In this document: piece after piece, positions 1-64,000 of the stretch | Layout of the letters: each line of letters starts with the position of its first letter | Position numbering within the stretch: the first letter of the stretch is position 1 | Origin: Berghia stephanieae | Taxonomy: Eukaryota; Mollusca; Gastropoda; Nudibranchia; Aeolidiidae | Reading direction: 5' to 3' | DNA: 64,000 nt | Assembly: GCA_034508935.3 (NCBI GenBank) | Contig: CM067442.1 | Span: 141,426,494-141,490,493 of the forward strand | Notes under the pieces: model-generated | Told to the model about the DNA's origin: nothing | Databases searched by the model: none | Seen by the model: only the letters and a program-made list of their open reading frames with translations | Program-made: the position numbers and the translations under genes

Positions 1-164
1 TGCACCAGTCCAAGATGGAGTGACCGGAGTTCAGGAATTGGTCGTATGTGGATTCCTGACTGGCTATTTCTTCTCTCAAAACCTGAAAGGAAAAAATACA
101 GCGTCTTATGTAAAAAATTTTGGTTTTGTTCATTTAAAATTGTTTTTAAGGGTTTTACGGCGCT

Positions 165-625
165 TGCAACATATTTATGTCATATCAGGACCAGTAAAAA
201 GGAAGAAAGTGGGAGAGTAAAAAAGAACCACAAGTAAGCACCCAAGAAAAAGTAAGAAAAAGGGTTCAAATAGGGAACAGATGTAGATTCCAAGAGCATA
301 CTATCAATGTACTTAGTTTGAGATCACCTAAAAGTCTCATTTTGACACAAGCACAGGTCCCTACTAAGAGGAATACATATGTTTACAAATCATTATATAT
401 GTAAAACAAAGAAATATATGTAGTGCACAAGACAAAAAATATAATTTCCTAAAACTCTAACTATACATTTGATTGTTTCCCTCCCAACCAGGGTATCCAG
501 CAGGGGCCAGGACAAAACCAAGCAATCACATTCCAAGACAAAGTCAAAAAGCATGTTGGAAAAGAGATATAGGGGGATAGAAGACACAGTAAATGCTTCC
601 CTGCCCACTATGGGAGGTCAGAAAA
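165..625 (+). repeat. Dispersed repeat D, copy 1
   Basis: Shares about 450 bases with 48,540-49,025 in the same orientation. Shared landmarks: CCAGTAAAAAGGAAGAAA, AACAGATGTAGATTCCAAGA, CTAAGAGGAATACA and a sharp end at CTGCCCACTATGGGAGGTCA. No coding capacity is recognised. Family unknown; orientation arbitrary. Confidence 0.75.
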
Positions 626-1382
626 TCGCAACCAAATTGTATGTTTTAAGTGGTTTAAAAAAAAATAAGTTTCTAATTGTTTCACTTTTAAATTATTTTT
701 TATTTTTTAAACACCCAATACCTTGTTTATGTTGACACATTACTATCACAAACAATAATGACTATGATTTACTAGATAAGATAGTCAAAGAGCATCGCCT
801 TGTTTGTTTGACATCTGAGAGATGATTAATCCCAATGTGACCAGTACCAGCTAGGTAATAATCAACATTTACAAAAGAGGCTTCAACGACAAATCGCAAC
901 ATGTTGTTCTACTGAGCTATTCTTGGAAATAATATTGCAATAATGTTTTACAAATAAATGTTTACTCTGCAACTTGTAGTAGTGTAGAGATTAAAATGTG
1001 CATGTATTGCAAATGCTACATGTACAAAACGATAAATATAAAAGATTTGTATCAAAATGAATAAAACTGCTTTAAAAACAAACAAACAAAAAATCCCCCC
1101 CCCCCCCCCCCAAAAATAAAATGTTGATTGCTATAGTCACTTTTAAAATTTAATTTTACTACTGTCAATAGGGTAATTGTTTTAAAATCCTCTAAACGTG
1201 CTCAGTGTGATTAACAAAGGGTTCTGGGTCAACAGAAAAAAAGTTAATATGCCGGACAAGATATGACGCCATTACAATTTTCAGACAGAGACAATGCTGT
1301 TACTGGCCAAGAAGTCATTTTACAGCTTGGTGGGATAGTTTAAATACTCTAGATTCCGTGCAAATTTTAATTATTCTTTTTT

Positions 1383-1556
1383 GGTAGTCCTTCAGAGCCA
1401 TTAGGTCCATAGAGCCGGAGTTTATCCCGGTTTCATAAGCGTGAAATAGTCAATAGCAATTGCATGCTACCTTTTGAATAGGACACTTGTCTATCACAAT
1501 GTACTTTCTGCCAGATCTAACAGAATCAGCTACCCAATCCCTGCTGGACAGGTGGG
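1383..1556 (-). repeat. SINE-A copy, head missing
   Basis: Matches the body and tail of the tRNA-derived SINE seen complete at 49,612-49,897: AGTCCTTCAGAGCCATTAGG, ATAGTCAATAGCAATTGC and the AGATCTAACAG block. The tRNA-like head is not present. Confidence 0.7.
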
Positions 1557-1629
1557 GGAGGAGAGGAGAGGGGGGGGGGGGGCGGAATCACAAGAAAATC
1601 TGTGCATAGTAATTTGTCTATAAATGTGG

Positions 1630-1668
<39 letters not shown>
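1630..1668. repeat. (CA)n tract
   Basis: About 38 bases, ending 20 bases from the exon 34 donor. Confidence 0.93.
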
Positions 1669-1669
<1 letters not shown>

Positions 1670-1687
1670 GCCCTGTCAACCACTAAC

Positions 1688-63935
<62,248 letters not shown>

Positions 63936-64000
63936 CTCCATGAGGAAATAAAATAAATAAAATAAAATAAAATAAAAATAAATAAATAAAACCGTTTAAA

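Larger units (their letters stand above)
1..1687. other. Intron after exon 34, runs off the left edge
   Basis: AT-rich, no exon seen on either strand. Holds dispersed repeat D (copy 1), part of SINE-A, a C run near 1,097-1,112, a G run near 1,571-1,581 and a (CA)n tract at 1,630-1,668. Confidence 0.7.

Overview
The window is animal (metazoan) nuclear DNA: AT-rich, full of introns, microsatellites and tRNA-derived SINEs. It holds the middle of one very large gene on the minus strand. Transcription runs from about 64,000 down to 1, and neither end of the gene is present. The gene is a spectraplakin, the family of vertebrate MACF1 and DST, fly shot and worm vab-10: giant cytoskeletal linkers joining actin, microtubules and junctions. 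A single spectraplakin with very large plakin-repeat exons and these SINE types fits an invertebrate, plausibly a mollusc. That placement is a weak inference.

Layout in gene order. (1) 63,935-45,617: nineteen small exons encode most of the plakin domain, a bundle of spectrin-like repeats with an atypical SH3 inserted (exons 10 and 11). Exon 20 (37,348-37,136), beyond an 8.3 kb intron, closes that domain. (2) 35,743-25,580 and 24,426-17,302: two giant exons of 10.2 and 7.1 kb carry plakin repeats of about 38 residues plus Ser-rich linkers. (3) 15,783-1,688: twelve exons begin the spectrin-repeat rod, with a Ser-rich in-frame cassette exon (31) inside it. The actin-binding CH domains should lie beyond the right edge. 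The rest of the rod, the EF-hands and the GAS2 domain should lie beyond the left edge. I could place 34 exons with consistent GT/AG sites and matching phases, about 23.1 kb of coding sequence (roughly 7,700 residues).

Both giant exons start and end in phase 0, as do the exons around them, so each can be skipped without a frame change. This is the known MACF1/DST/shot way of making forms with and without plakin repeats. Reading through the donor of the second giant exon gives a short hydrophobic C-terminus, a possible alternative ending. The coding frame is interrupted by about 23 single-base frame changes, 18 of them in the first giant exon. I read these mainly as assembly indels, not as gene death.

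Introns hold at least four families of dispersed repeats, a LINE reverse-transcriptase fragment, a long near-perfect hairpin next to the cassette exon, a tandem duplication that copied the end of exon 2, and many simple repeats. I found no second protein-coding gene, no true tRNA or rRNA gene, no CRISPR array and no viral fossil.
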